Shown: positions 42,665-52,332, counted from the first letter of the stretch. The stretch is DNA of 64,000 bases from Bradyrhizobium sp. RP6 (GCF_003837805.1 NZ_RQIT01000019.1:1-64000); one strand, 5' to 3'. Notes: a model not told the origin generated them from the letters alone. Program-made: numbers and translations.

Positions 42665-44739
42665 GGCGCCCCCGCGAAGGCGAGCACGGAGCGCGGCGGC
42701 GCCTTGCTGTCGCTCCCGGGCAGGAAGTCGATCGTATTCAGCATGGCATCGGTCGTGTTCAGGATCTGCTGCCAGCTCTTGTATTCGGTCATTTGGGGCA
42801 ATTTGAATGCGATCTCTTCGGGAGCGGCGTTCAGTACGATAAAGATCGCAGCCCCACCCGGTTCCATCGGCCCCATCACATAGGAGAGGAACCTGCCTTC
42901 CGGGAATTTCCAGTCATTTTCCGTCATCTCGTGGCCGGCGGGCGTCAGCCACAGTGCGCCGTAGGAGATGCCGTCCTTGGGGCGGCCATCGAGCCAGCGA
43001 TGGCTGCGCAGCTGTGAGAACCGGCGGCGGATATCGGCGAGATGGGCGACGAAGTCGACCATGTCGTCGCCCTCCTTGCCGAGATTGTCCCAGCCGACCC
43101 AGCCGACTTCGTTGTCCTGGCAATAGGCGTTGTTGTTGCCGGATTGCGAGTTGCCGACCTCGTCGCCGGCGAGGATCAGCGGAACGCCCTGCGCCAGCAT
43201 CAGGCAGGCCAGCACGTTCTTGCGCAGCTGCCGGCGCAGGCTGATGATGTTCGGATCGTCGGTCGGACCCTCGATGCCGCAATTGTTGCTGTGATTGTCG
43301 TTGGAGCCGTCGCGATTGTCCTCGCCGTTGGCCTCGTTGTGCTTCTCGTTGTAGCTGAAGAGGTCGGCGAGCGTGAAGCCGTCATGGACGGTGATGTGGT
43401 TGATGCTGGCGCGCGGCCGCCGTCCGTCGTGGTTGAACAGGTCGGACGACGCGGTCATGCGGCTGGAGATGTCGCCGATCAGGCTGCCTTCCCCGCTCCA
43501 GTAGCGGCGCATGGCGCTGCGATAGCGGTCGTTCCATTCCGACCATTGCGAGGGAAAGGCTCCCACCTGGTAGCCGCCGAGGCCGAGGTCCCACGGCTCG
43601 GCGACGAGCTTGACGGTCGCCAGCACGGGATCCTGCCGGACCGCGGTCAGGAACGAGCTGCCGCGATCGAATCCGTTCGGCCCGCGCGCCAGCGTGGTGG
43701 CGAGATCGAAACGGAAGCCGTCGACGTGGCAGACTTCGACCCAGTAGCGAAGTGAATCCATCACCATCTGCAGCACGCGCGGATGGGTGAGGTTCACGGA
43801 TGAGCCGCAGCCGGTGAAGTCGTCGTAGTAGCGCGGGTTCTCGCGGTTCAGCCAGTAATAGGAGGCATTGTCGATGCCGCGATAGCACAGCGTCGGGCCG
43901 AGGTGATTGCCTTCGGCGGTGTGGTTGTAGACGACGTCGAGCATCACCTCGATGCCGGCGTCGTGCAGCCGCGCCACCGTGGTGCGGAAGGAATCGAGTG
44001 AGTTGTCCTGGGCGTAGCGCGGCTCGGGCGCGAAGAAGGACAGCGTGTTGTAGCCCCAGTAGTTGGCGAGCTTCTTTTCCACGAGGATGCGGTCGTCGAC
44101 GAAGCTGTGGATCGGCAACAGCTCGACCGTGGTGACGCCGAGCTTCTTCAGGTGCTCGATCATCGCCGGCGAGGACAGGCCGCCATAGGTGCCGCGCAAA
44201 TTCGGCGGTACGTCGTCGCGCTTCTGCGTCAGGCCCTTGACGTGGGCCTCGTAGATGATGGTGTCTTCCCAGGGGATGTTGGGGCGGATCTCGCGGCGGC
44301 CCCAGTTGAAGGTCTCGTCGACCACGACGGCCTTCGGCATGCCCCGCGCATTGTCCCGCCGGTCGAAAGACAGGTCCTCGCGCGGGCTTCCGGTGCGGTA
44401 GGCAAAATGCGCATCGCTCCAGACCAGGCGTCCGGCAAGCCGCTTGGCATAGGGGTCGAGTACCAGCTTGTTGGCGTTGAAGCGATGGCCGTGCTCGGGC
44501 TCGTACGGGCCGTGCACGCGGTAGCCGTAGAGCTGGCCGGGGGAGACGTCGTTGAGATAGCCGTGCCAGACATCCTCGGTCTTCTCTGGCAATTCGACGC
44601 GCTCGAGTTCGCGGCGGCCGTGTGCGTCGAACAAGCAGAGCTCGACCTTCTGCGCGTTGGCGGAGAACAGCGCGAAATTGGTGCCGCGTCCGTCCCAGCT
44701 TGCGCCGAGGCGTGCGGGCGATCCAGCAGTCAGGCGCAT
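42661..44739 (-). CDS. glgX: Glycogen debranching enzyme GlgX
   Basis: This is a GH13 isoamylase-type enzyme of 692 aa that hydrolyses alpha-1,6 branches of glycogen or limit dextrin. The CBM48 domain is at the N-terminus (GTNFALFSANAQKVELCLFD). Catalytic Asp is in GFRFDLATTLAR, Glu in LVAEPWDLGLGGYQ and the third acid in HDGFTLADL. In TreYZ operons this enzyme (TreX) supplies the linear chains used by TreY, and its position directly before treZ supports that job. Four bases separate it from glgB. Confidence 0.95.
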   Translation of the reverse strand: MRLTAGSPARLGASWDGRGTNFALFSANAQKVELCLFDAHGRRELERVELPEKTEDVWHGYLNDVSPGQLYGYRVHGPYEPEHGHRFNANKLVLDPYAKRLAGRLVWSDAHFAYRTGSPREDLSFDRRDNARGMPKAVVVDETFNWGRREIRPNIPWEDTIIYEAHVKGLTQKRDDVPPNLRGTYGGLSSPAMIEHLKKLGVTTVELLPIHSFVDDRILVEKKLANYWGYNTLSFFAPEPRYAQDNSLDSFRTTVARLHDAGIEVMLDVVYNHTAEGNHLGPTLCYRGIDNASYYWLNRENPRYYDDFTGCGSSVNLTHPRVLQMVMDSLRYWVEVCHVDGFRFDLATTLARGPNGFDRGSSFLTAVRQDPVLATVKLVAEPWDLGLGGYQVGAFPSQWSEWNDRYRSAMRRYWSGEGSLIGDISSRMTASSDLFNHDGRRPRASINHITVHDGFTLADLFSYNEKHNEANGEDNRDGSNDNHSNNCGIEGPTDDPNIISLRRQLRKNVLACLMLAQGVPLILAGDEVGNSQSGNNNAYCQDNEVGWVGWDNLGKEGDDMVDFVAHLADIRRRFSQLRSHRWLDGRPKDGISYGALWLTPAGHEMTENDWKFPEGRFLSYVMGPMEPGGAAIFIVLNAAPEEIAFKLPQMTEYKSWQQILNTTDAMLNTIDFLPGSDSKAPPRSVLAFAGAP

Positions 44740-44742
44740 CAG

Positions 44743-46884
44743 TCAGCTTTCCGGAACGAGGAAGGTTGCGGCGAGCGGTGGAATAGTGAGACGGAGCTCG
44801 CCGCCCTCATCGGCATGAACTTCGCCGATATTCCCGACATTGCTGCCGCCATAATGAGCGGAATCCGAGTTGAGCACTTCCTTCCACTTGCCGCCAAAGG
44901 GTACGCGGATGGGATAGTTGCGATAGACGTTGGGTGAGAAGTTGACGATGACGAGGCATCGCGCGTGCTCGTCAAATCCCTTTCGAAGCCAGGCGAACAC
45001 GTTGCGGTTGGCGTCATCGGTGATCAGCCATTCGAAACCGCCCTGGTCGCAATCCATCTGGTGCAGCGCCGGTACCGCGCGATAGAGCCGGTTGAGGTCG
45101 CGGATCAGCGCCTGGACGCCGGAATGGTACTTGTATTCGAGCAGATGCCAGTCGAGCGACTGGTCGTGATTCCATTCCCGGCTCTGCGCGATTTCCGCGC
45201 CCATGAACAGCAGCTTCTTGCCGGGATGGCCGAACATGAAGCTGTAATAGGCGCGCAAATTGGCGAAGCGCTGCCACTCGTCGCCGGGCATGCGGCCGAG
45301 GATCGAGCGTTTGCCGTGCACGACCTCGTCATGCGACAGCGGCAGGATGAAGTTTTCCGAGAACGCGTAGTGCAGGCCGAACAGGATCTCGCCGTGGTGG
45401 TGCTTGCGGTAAATCGGATCCTTGCTGATGTAGCTCAGCGTGTCGTGCATCCATCCCATGTTCCACTTGTATCCGAAGCCGAGCCCGCCGAATTCGACCG
45501 GGCGCGAGACCTGCGGCCAAGCGGTGGACTCTTCAGCGGCCGTGGTCGCCTGTGGGAAGCGGGCAAACACTTCCGTGTTGAAGCGGCGCAGGAAGTTGAT
45601 CGCCTCGATGTTCTCCCGCCCGCCGTACTGGTTCGGAATCCACGCGCCGGGCGGCCGGCTGTAGTCGAGATAGAGCATGGACGCGACCGCATCGACGCGC
45701 AGGCCGTCGATCGCATAACGCTCCAGCCAGAACAGCGCATTCGACACCAGGAAGTTCGTCACTTCGGTGCGGCCGTAATTGTAGATCAGCGTGCCCCAGT
45801 CGAGGTGGCGCCCCTGCAGCGGATTGGCATGCTCGTAAAGCGAGGTGCCGTCGAAATGGCCAAGCCCGTGCGGATCATCAGGGAAATGACCGGGCACCCA
45901 GTCGAGCAGCACGCCGATTCCTTCGCGGTGGCAGGCATCGACCAGTATCGCAAACTCGTCGGGTGTGCCGAAGCGGCTGGTTGGCGCATAGAGGCCGGTC
46001 GGCTGGTAGCCCCACGAGCCGTCGAAGGGATGCTCGCTCACGGGAAGAAATTCGAGATGGGTGAAGCCCATGTCGCGGGCATAGGCCGGCAACTGCTCGG
46101 CCAGCTCGCGATAGGTCAGCCACTCATTGTCGTTCTTGCGCCGCCACGAGCCGAGATGGACCTCGTAGATCGACATCGGCGCCGACAGTGAATTGATGCC
46201 GTCGGGCGCCGGCCGCGGCCGCGGCAGGTGCGCTTCGTCGAATACGATGGACGCCGTCTTCGGCCGCACCTCGCTCGCGAATGCCAGCGGATCGGATTTC
46301 AACGGAAGCAGATGACCATGCGGGCCGATGATCTCGAACTTGTAGTGATCGCCGGACTTCGCATGCGGGATGAACAGTTCCCAATAGCCGCTGCCACGCA
46401 CCCGCATCGGATGGCGCCGACCGTCCCAGAAGTTGAAGTCGCCGACCACGGAGACGCGGCGCGCATTCGGCGCCAGCACCACGAAGCCGATGCCGTCGAC
46501 GCCCTCGAGCTGCATCGGATGCGCGCCGAGCTTGTCGTAGATGCGCTGATGGGTGCCTTCGCCGAGCAGATAGAGATCAAAATCGGTCAGGATCGGTGGA
46601 AAACGGTAGGCATCCTCGAACTCGACGACGTCGTTGCCGAACTTTGCGCGGAGCTGGTAGTGCTTCGAGCCATTGGGCAGGGCGCCGATGAACAGACCGG
46701 CGTCGTGGACGCGGTCGAGCGGGGCGACCTCGCCATGTTCGCCGACTGCCTCGACATTCACGGCCTCGGGCAAAAACGCGCGCACCACGCTTCGACCACC
46801 CTCGGGATGCAGCCCGAGATAGTGGAAGGGATCGGAGTGGCGGCCCTCGATGATCGCATAGGCCTCGGCAGGCAATTTAGGCAT
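44743..46884 (-). CDS. glgB: 1,4-alpha-glucan branching enzyme GlgB
   Basis: This is a GH13 branching enzyme of 713 aa that introduces alpha-1,6 branches. It has an N-terminal module and CBM48 (GIGFVVLAPNARRVSVVGDF), then the barrel with Asp in GLRVDAVASMLYLDYSR, Glu in TTAAEESTAWP, and LSHDEVVHGKRS. A small C-terminal beta domain ends the protein. ATG 46884 is used (GAGAG upstream); the GTG at 46902 has no site. Its start overlaps the treS stop by eight bases. No glgA or glgC is in the window; the maltosyl-unit donor would have to come from the GlgE pathway or elsewhere. Confidence 0.95.
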   Translation of the reverse strand: MPKLPAEAYAIIEGRHSDPFHYLGLHPEGGRSVVRAFLPEAVNVEAVGEHGEVAPLDRVHDAGLFIGALPNGSKHYQLRAKFGNDVVEFEDAYRFPPILTDFDLYLLGEGTHQRIYDKLGAHPMQLEGVDGIGFVVLAPNARRVSVVGDFNFWDGRRHPMRVRGSGYWELFIPHAKSGDHYKFEIIGPHGHLLPLKSDPLAFASEVRPKTASIVFDEAHLPRPRPAPDGINSLSAPMSIYEVHLGSWRRKNDNEWLTYRELAEQLPAYARDMGFTHLEFLPVSEHPFDGSWGYQPTGLYAPTSRFGTPDEFAILVDACHREGIGVLLDWVPGHFPDDPHGLGHFDGTSLYEHANPLQGRHLDWGTLIYNYGRTEVTNFLVSNALFWLERYAIDGLRVDAVASMLYLDYSRPPGAWIPNQYGGRENIEAINFLRRFNTEVFARFPQATTAAEESTAWPQVSRPVEFGGLGFGYKWNMGWMHDTLSYISKDPIYRKHHHGEILFGLHYAFSENFILPLSHDEVVHGKRSILGRMPGDEWQRFANLRAYYSFMFGHPGKKLLFMGAEIAQSREWNHDQSLDWHLLEYKYHSGVQALIRDLNRLYRAVPALHQMDCDQGGFEWLITDDANRNVFAWLRKGFDEHARCLVIVNFSPNVYRNYPIRVPFGGKWKEVLNSDSAHYGGSNVGNIGEVHADEGGELRLTIPPLAATFLVPES

Positions 46885-49800
46885 GGGCTTCGCTCTCGGC
46901 ACTGGACAGAATGCGAAGCAGTCCGGTCAGCGGCGCATGGAGCCCCTCAGGCCGGTGGGACAGCTCGTACTCTAGTTCATCGAACACTTGATCAAGCAGG
47001 TAAAATCTCAACAGGCCGTCGGCAGACGACCGATCCTTCGGCCATAGCCTGCGGTCGGTCATGGCTTCGCGGTAGGCGGACAGGAAGGTCGCGGTGGCGC
47101 GCTCACGCCATTCGTCGAGCGCGGCCACGATGCGGTCTTGCTCGTCCGAAGCGCCCGTGCGCGCGCGGCTCAGCGCCGCGTGGACTGAAAGGTCAATCGA
47201 GTGGATCAGGCCGGCGACGTCGCGGGCGGCCGGCGCCTTGCGCCGCTTATTGGCCAGCGGCCTGCGTGGGTCGCCGTCGAAGTCGATGATGAAGATATCG
47301 TCCTTCACGATCAGAGTTTGCCCGAGCCGGAAATCGCCGTGATGACGGATGTTCAACCCGCCGATGTCGGATGGCAAGAGCGCATTCAGGCGGTCGGACA
47401 GTTCCGCGCGTGCGGCGATGAGCCGGTCGATCAGCGGCCGGTCCGTCTCCCGCTGTCCGTCGCGGCTGTCGGCCAGCAGCTCGAGAACCCGCTCGGCACG
47501 CGCCTTGAGATCGGTCAGCGCGGCCCTGATCTGGGCGGAGCCGATTGGCGCCGGTGCGAGATCGGCGGGCTCTGCCGCGGCGAGAGCGACATGCAGCTCG
47601 GCGAGCCGCCGGCCGATCTGCGCGATGAAATGCAGATAGGGCGCCTGCTCCTGGGTTTCGCGCGGCATCTCATCGGCCGGTGCCACGCGCTGCTCGTCGA
47701 TATAGCGGTCGAGATATCCCGTGGTCACGGTCCAGCCGTCGCCCTGGTTCTCGACATAGGCATGCAGCACGCCAAGCGCGCTGCGTTGGCTCCCGTCGAC
47801 CAGCTCGACGCTGCCGAGCAGTGCCGGCGTGTTGGCAAAGCGGGCGACTTCCGTGAGATAGTGACCGATCTCGATCTCGGGGCTGATGCCGCTTTCGAGC
47901 CGCCGATAGATCTTGGCGACGTATTTGTTGTCGACCAGCGCGGTGCTGTTCGACTGCTCGATCGCGCGGATGCGTTCGGGCTCCTTGATGGTGTAGTCGG
48001 CGAAACGACTGGTCGCCTTGAACTCCAGCCGCAGATTGTTCTCGTCCACGACCAGGTTTTGCGACAGACCTCGCAAGAACAGACCGATGAAGATCTGGTC
48101 GGTCGCGACGTCGAGCAGCGTGCCTTCGCGCGCACCCTGGCGCACGGCGGCGAGCGCCCTGGGGTTGAAGCGCTCGCGGTCGAAGCGCACCCATTCGATC
48201 TGCATGGGCATCACATACCGCGTCGTCACCTCGTCCCGGGTCGTCTCGAAAAACGCGATCCAGGGTCTGTTGTCGCCGATGTCGCTGAACGGTACCGCCG
48301 AGGTCAGCGTGGTTCGGATGTGCTTGGGATCGTTCTCGGGATACCAGCGCGTCCGCGCCAGGAATCCCGGCAGCACGTCGCGCTCGAACACGCCGCGCTC
48401 GCGGGCGAGCGACACCCAGTTCGAGTTCACCGGCACCACCAGCGTCTCGAACTCCGGCACTGCGCGCGGCGTCACCGGCTCGGACTTGTCGCGCTCCTTA
48501 AGCTGGAACCAGTAGAAGCCGTACGGCCCCAGCGTGATCATGTAGGGCAGCTCGCCGATCGCGGGGAAGCGCGTGCGGCCGAGCATCTCCTGGGGGATAC
48601 GGTCCTTCCATGGCGACAGGTCGAGCTCCGTCGCCTGCGCGGCACGCGAGAGATTGGCGACGCACAGGATCACCTCGTCGCGGTACTGCCGGACGTAGGC
48701 GAGCACGGCGCGGTTGGCCGGTCGGATGAACGTCATGGTGCCGCGGCCGAAGGCGAGCGTCGACTTCCGCACAGAGATCAGCCGTTTGGTGGCGCTGAGC
48801 AGGGACGACAGGCTGCGCGACTGCGCCTCCACGTTCACGGATTGGTACCCGTAGACGGGATCCATGATCGGGGGCGCGTAGAGGCGGGCCGGGTCGCAGC
48901 GCGAGAAGCCGCCGTTGCGGTCCGGGCTCCACTGCATCGGCGTGCGCACGCCGTTGCGGTCGCCGAGATAGATGTTGTCGCCCATCCCGATCTCGTCGCC
49001 GTAATAGATGATCGGCGTTCCCGGGAACGACAACAGCAGCGAGTTCATCAGCTCGATCTTGCGGCGGTCGTTGTCCATCAGCGGCGCGAGGCGCCGGCGG
49101 ATGCCGACATTGATGCGCGCGCGCGGATCGTTGGCGTAGGTGGTCCAGAGATAGTCGCGCTCGACGTCGGTGACCATCTCCAGCGTCAGCTCGTCGTGGT
49201 TGCGCAGGAACAGCGCCCATTGGCAGCTTGCGGGAATGTCGGGCGTCTGGCGCAGGATGTCGGTGATCGGGAAGCGGTCCTCCTGCGCGATCGCCATGTA
49301 GATGCGCGGCATCAGCGGGAAATGGTAGGCCATGTGGCATTCGTCGCCACGGCCGAAATATTCCTGCACGTCCTCCGGCCATTGATTGGCCTCGGCCAGC
49401 AGCAGCTTGCCCTTCGAATACGCGTCGAGCTCCTGGCGCAGCCGCTTGATGATCGCATGCGTCTCAGGCAGGTTCTCGTTCGAGGTGCCCTCGCGCTCGC
49501 ACAGATAGGGAATGGCATCGAGCCGGAAGCCGTCGACGCCGGCATCGAGCCAGCGCTTCATCACCTGGATGATGGCGCTGACCACGCGCGGATTGTCGAA
49601 ATTGAGGTCCGGCTGGTGCGAGAAGAAGCGGTGCCAGTAGAACGCGCCGGCCTCCGGGTCCCAGGTCCAGTTCGATTTCTCCGTGTCGGTGAAGATGATG
49701 CGCGTGCCCTGGTACTTCTGGTCGGTGTCGCTCCAGACATACCAGTTGCGCGCACTGGAGCCCGGGTGGCTGCGCCGGGCGCGCTTGAACCATTTGTGCT

Positions 49801-50170
49801 GGTCCGAGGTGTGGTTGACGACGAGCTCGGTGATGACGCGCAAGCCGCGCTTCTGCGCCTCCTGGATGAAGCGCTTGAAGTCCTTCATCGTCCCGAAATC
49901 GGGATTGACCGCGCCGTAATCGGCGATATCGTAGCCGTCGTCGCGGCCGGGCGAGGGATAGAACGGCAGCAGCCACAGCGCGGTAACGCCGAGCTCCTGG
50001 AGATAGGGCAGCTTCTCGGTCAATCCGGCGAAGTCGCCGATGCCGTCATTGTTGCTGTCGGCGAAGGCCTTGACGTGGAGCTGGTAGATGACGGCATCCT
50101 TGTACCAGAGCTCATCCACGACCTCGGCAGCCTCAGCCTTCTTGGTGTCGACGGAAGACAGGACATTCAT
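46877..50170 (-). CDS. treS: Trehalose synthase/maltokinase fusion (TreS-Mak)
   Basis: This is a bifunctional protein of 1097 aa. The N-terminal GH13 TreS domain (about 20-570) interconverts trehalose and maltose: Asp in VDGFRLDAIPYLCEREGTSN, Glu in LLLAEANQWPEDV, and LRNHDELTLEMV are intact. The C-terminal kinase domain (about 600-1090) phosphorylates maltose to maltose-1-phosphate, with the aminoglycoside-kinase-like motifs HHGDFRLGQ and IDFDGDP. Fusion channels trehalose to the GlgE substrate. ATG 50170 lies 11 bp after the glgE stop with AAGGG upstream. It overlaps glgB by eight bases. Confidence 0.95.
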   Translation of the reverse strand: MNVLSSVDTKKAEAAEVVDELWYKDAVIYQLHVKAFADSNNDGIGDFAGLTEKLPYLQELGVTALWLLPFYPSPGRDDGYDIADYGAVNPDFGTMKDFKRFIQEAQKRGLRVITELVVNHTSDQHKWFKRARRSHPGSSARNWYVWSDTDQKYQGTRIIFTDTEKSNWTWDPEAGAFYWHRFFSHQPDLNFDNPRVVSAIIQVMKRWLDAGVDGFRLDAIPYLCEREGTSNENLPETHAIIKRLRQELDAYSKGKLLLAEANQWPEDVQEYFGRGDECHMAYHFPLMPRIYMAIAQEDRFPITDILRQTPDIPASCQWALFLRNHDELTLEMVTDVERDYLWTTYANDPRARINVGIRRRLAPLMDNDRRKIELMNSLLLSFPGTPIIYYGDEIGMGDNIYLGDRNGVRTPMQWSPDRNGGFSRCDPARLYAPPIMDPVYGYQSVNVEAQSRSLSSLLSATKRLISVRKSTLAFGRGTMTFIRPANRAVLAYVRQYRDEVILCVANLSRAAQATELDLSPWKDRIPQEMLGRTRFPAIGELPYMITLGPYGFYWFQLKERDKSEPVTPRAVPEFETLVVPVNSNWVSLARERGVFERDVLPGFLARTRWYPENDPKHIRTTLTSAVPFSDIGDNRPWIAFFETTRDEVTTRYVMPMQIEWVRFDRERFNPRALAAVRQGAREGTLLDVATDQIFIGLFLRGLSQNLVVDENNLRLEFKATSRFADYTIKEPERIRAIEQSNSTALVDNKYVAKIYRRLESGISPEIEIGHYLTEVARFANTPALLGSVELVDGSQRSALGVLHAYVENQGDGWTVTTGYLDRYIDEQRVAPADEMPRETQEQAPYLHFIAQIGRRLAELHVALAAAEPADLAPAPIGSAQIRAALTDLKARAERVLELLADSRDGQRETDRPLIDRLIAARAELSDRLNALLPSDIGGLNIRHHGDFRLGQTLIVKDDIFIIDFDGDPRRPLANKRRKAPAARDVAGLIHSIDLSVHAALSRARTGASDEQDRIVAALDEWRERATATFLSAYREAMTDRRLWPKDRSSADGLLRFYLLDQVFDELEYELSHRPEGLHAPLTGLLRILSSAESEAHA

Positions 50171-50181
50171 GGCGTGAACCC

Positions 50182-52128
50182 TTACGCCAGGCAGCGGAAC
50201 AGGAGCGCCGGATCGCGGTCGGGATCGATACGCAACCTGATCCCGCCCCATTCGACGCGGGACCGTTCGCCGGTGACAAGGTTTTCGAGTGCCCTCACTT
50301 GGTGGCGCTGTCCATCGGCGTCAACGGTGACATCGCCGAGCGGCAGCCAGCATTCACGCGCGTGGCGCGAGAGCGCGATCACGATGACGACGGTATTGGC
50401 CGGATCGGCCGCCTCCTTGGCGAAGGCGATCGTCTCGCCGTGCTCGATACCGAGGAAGCGCAAATTCGTCGTCTGCTGCAGCGCCGCGTTCTCGTTGCGG
50501 GCGCGATTGAGCCCGGCAATGTAGGATTTGATGTTGCCGGGCCTGTCCCAGTCGCGCTGCCTGATCTGGTACTTCTCGGAATCGAGATATTCTTCTCGGC
50601 CGGGAATCGCTTCATGCTCCAGCAGCTCGAAGCCGCTATGGATGCCGTAATTGCCTGAGAGCGTCGCCGCCAGTGCGACGCGCGACTTGAATGCCCAGGG
50701 CTCTCCGCTCTGGAGGTGATAGGGCAGCAGGTCGGGCGTGTTGGCGAACATGTGCGGACGATAGAAATCACGTTCGGGATAGCGCGTCAGCTCGCCGAGA
50801 TATTGCTCCAGCTCCCACCGCGAGGTGCGCCAGGGGAAATAGGTAAAGGACTGCGCAAAGCCGAGCTTGGCGAGGCCCTTCATCAGCTTCGGCCGTGCGT
50901 AGGTCTTGGAGAACAGGATTACCTCGGGATGACGGTGGCGGATGTCGCGGATCAGCCACTCCCAGAACGGAAGCGGCGCAGTGTCGTGATTGTCGATGGC
51001 GAATATGGTGACGCCATGGTCGATCCAGAACAGCATGGCATCGCGAAACGCGTTCCACAGGCCGACGCGATCCACCGAGGCGAAATCGGGGATGACGATG
51101 TCGGAATAAGGGCCGTCCGCCGTCCGGATCGAGCGGTCCGGCCGCCATTTGAACCATTCCGGATGCTGCGTCAGCCAGGGATGGTCCGGCGAGCACTGCA
51201 CGGCGAAGTCGAGTGCAAGCTCGAGACCGTATTCCAGGCAGGTCGCAACCAGCGCGCGGAAATCCTCGATCGTGCCGAGCTCGGGATGCAGCGCATCGTG
51301 GCCGCCCTCGGCCGAGCCGATCGCATAAGGCGAGCCGGGATCGCCCTCACGCGCCACCGGCGCATTGTTGCGGCCCTTGCGGCTTGTGTGGCCGATGGGG
51401 TGGATCGGCGTGAAGTAGAGCACGTCAAAGCCCATGGCGGCGATGTCAGGCACGCGCGCGATGCAGTCGCGCAGCGTGCCATGCCGGCCCGGCAATGCGC
51501 TCTGGCTGCGCGGCATCATCTGGTACCAGGCGCCAAAGCGCGCCTTGTCGCGGTCTATGGTCAGCGGGAAGAGTGGCGAGCGCGTCAGGTCGGGCCGCGA
51601 CTGGCTTTCGGCCATGGCTTTGCCGAGCTCAGTTGCGAGCAGCGAAGTGACGTCGCCGTTCCTGAGATAATCCTCGCACTGCCTGATGATGACCGCTGCC
51701 GCGTTCTGTCGCGCGCCATGCGCCTTGGTCAGGAGTCCGGCGCCCTCGATCGCATCGAGGCTGACATCGGCCCCGGTGCGCCGCTTGCGCGCGACTGCGT
51801 GAGACCAGGTGGCGAACTCATCGGTCCAGGCTTCGATCGCGTAGACATATTGGCCGGGCTCAACGGGCGTGAACGCACCGGACCAGCGGTCATTGCCGTG
51901 ATGGGTCATCGGCTCACTCCGCCATTCGCGCTCCTGCTCGCGGCGCCAGATCAGCGCGGCTGATGTCACGGCGTCGCCGTCGCGATAGATGTCGGCCCAG
52001 ACCTCGACCGGTTCGCCCAGGATCCGCTTCACAGCGAAGCGGCCGCCGTCGATCGAGGGATAGACGTCCTCGATCAGGAAAGCGCTGCCGGCTGCGGCAC
52101 TTTCGACAGTTTGAATTGTCTTGTTCAC
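50182..52128 (-). CDS. glgE: GlgE-like maltosyltransferase, catalytic residues altered
   Basis: This is a GH13-3 protein of 648 aa with the full GlgE layout: N-terminal DUF3416 beta domain (about 15-120), helical insert, barrel and C-terminal beta domain. Family landmarks such as MMPRSQSALPGRHGTLRDCI, DFAVQCSPDHPW, GFAQSFTYFPWRTSRWELEQ and ANTPDLLP are present. GlgE normally adds maltosyl units from maltose-1-phosphate to alpha-glucan. Here the FRVDNPHTK motif reads FAIDNHDTA (Arg lost, D379 kept), and the acid/base Glu of the (L)SEAFT segment is K408 in FSKTYARP. The ENPPKK-YQDIYP phosphate-site segment is shortened to DGPYSDIVI. It may be inactive, altered or structural. GTG 52128 is the likeliest start; the frame is open to 52320. 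Confidence 0.85.
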   Translation of the reverse strand: MNKTIQTVESAAAGSAFLIEDVYPSIDGGRFAVKRILGEPVEVWADIYRDGDAVTSAALIWRREQEREWRSEPMTHHGNDRWSGAFTPVEPGQYVYAIEAWTDEFATWSHAVARKRRTGADVSLDAIEGAGLLTKAHGARQNAAAVIIRQCEDYLRNGDVTSLLATELGKAMAESQSRPDLTRSPLFPLTIDRDKARFGAWYQMMPRSQSALPGRHGTLRDCIARVPDIAAMGFDVLYFTPIHPIGHTSRKGRNNAPVAREGDPGSPYAIGSAEGGHDALHPELGTIEDFRALVATCLEYGLELALDFAVQCSPDHPWLTQHPEWFKWRPDRSIRTADGPYSDIVIPDFASVDRVGLWNAFRDAMLFWIDHGVTIFAIDNHDTAPLPFWEWLIRDIRHRHPEVILFSKTYARPKLMKGLAKLGFAQSFTYFPWRTSRWELEQYLGELTRYPERDFYRPHMFANTPDLLPYHLQSGEPWAFKSRVALAATLSGNYGIHSGFELLEHEAIPGREEYLDSEKYQIRQRDWDRPGNIKSYIAGLNRARNENAALQQTTNLRFLGIEHGETIAFAKEAADPANTVVIVIALSRHARECWLPLGDVTVDADGQRHQVRALENLVTGERSRVEWGGIRLRIDPDRDPALLFRCLA

Positions 52129-52191
52129 GGTGATGCCATTGACAAGAAAGCAGGAGCCCGTTTCCCTTGCCGGGAGCCGACGCTTGGTACC

Positions 52192-52233
52192 ATTATAGAA
52201 AGCCGCTTGTGTGTCATTGGTTCCCTGGGGAAC
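52192..52233. promoter_or_regulatory. Divergent promoter region between glgE-like gene and malQ
   Basis: The minus strand has a perfect TATAAT (52197-52192) about 65 bases upstream of the GTG of the glgE-like gene. The inverted repeat GTTCCC-TG-GGGAAC (52220-52233) places a GGAAC on each strand, pointing outwards. Neither has a canonical GTT at 17 bases (minus reads CTT at 17; plus has GTT at 18), so EcfG control is only a possibility. The rest of 52129-52332 shows no gene. Confidence 0.4.
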
Positions 52234-52332
52234 GGCAAGCGCAGTTTGCGAGTTACCCCTGACTAACCTCTTCCGCGACCTCGTTAAAATCGATGCCCTT
52301 GGCCAAACAATGGCCTGCAAGCTGCGTGCCGA

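Noticed and set aside
47201..50524. A 1107-codon plus-strand frame opposite the treS fusion
   Set aside because: TreS and maltokinase motifs on the minus strand are complete; the plus frame has only repetitive shadow composition.
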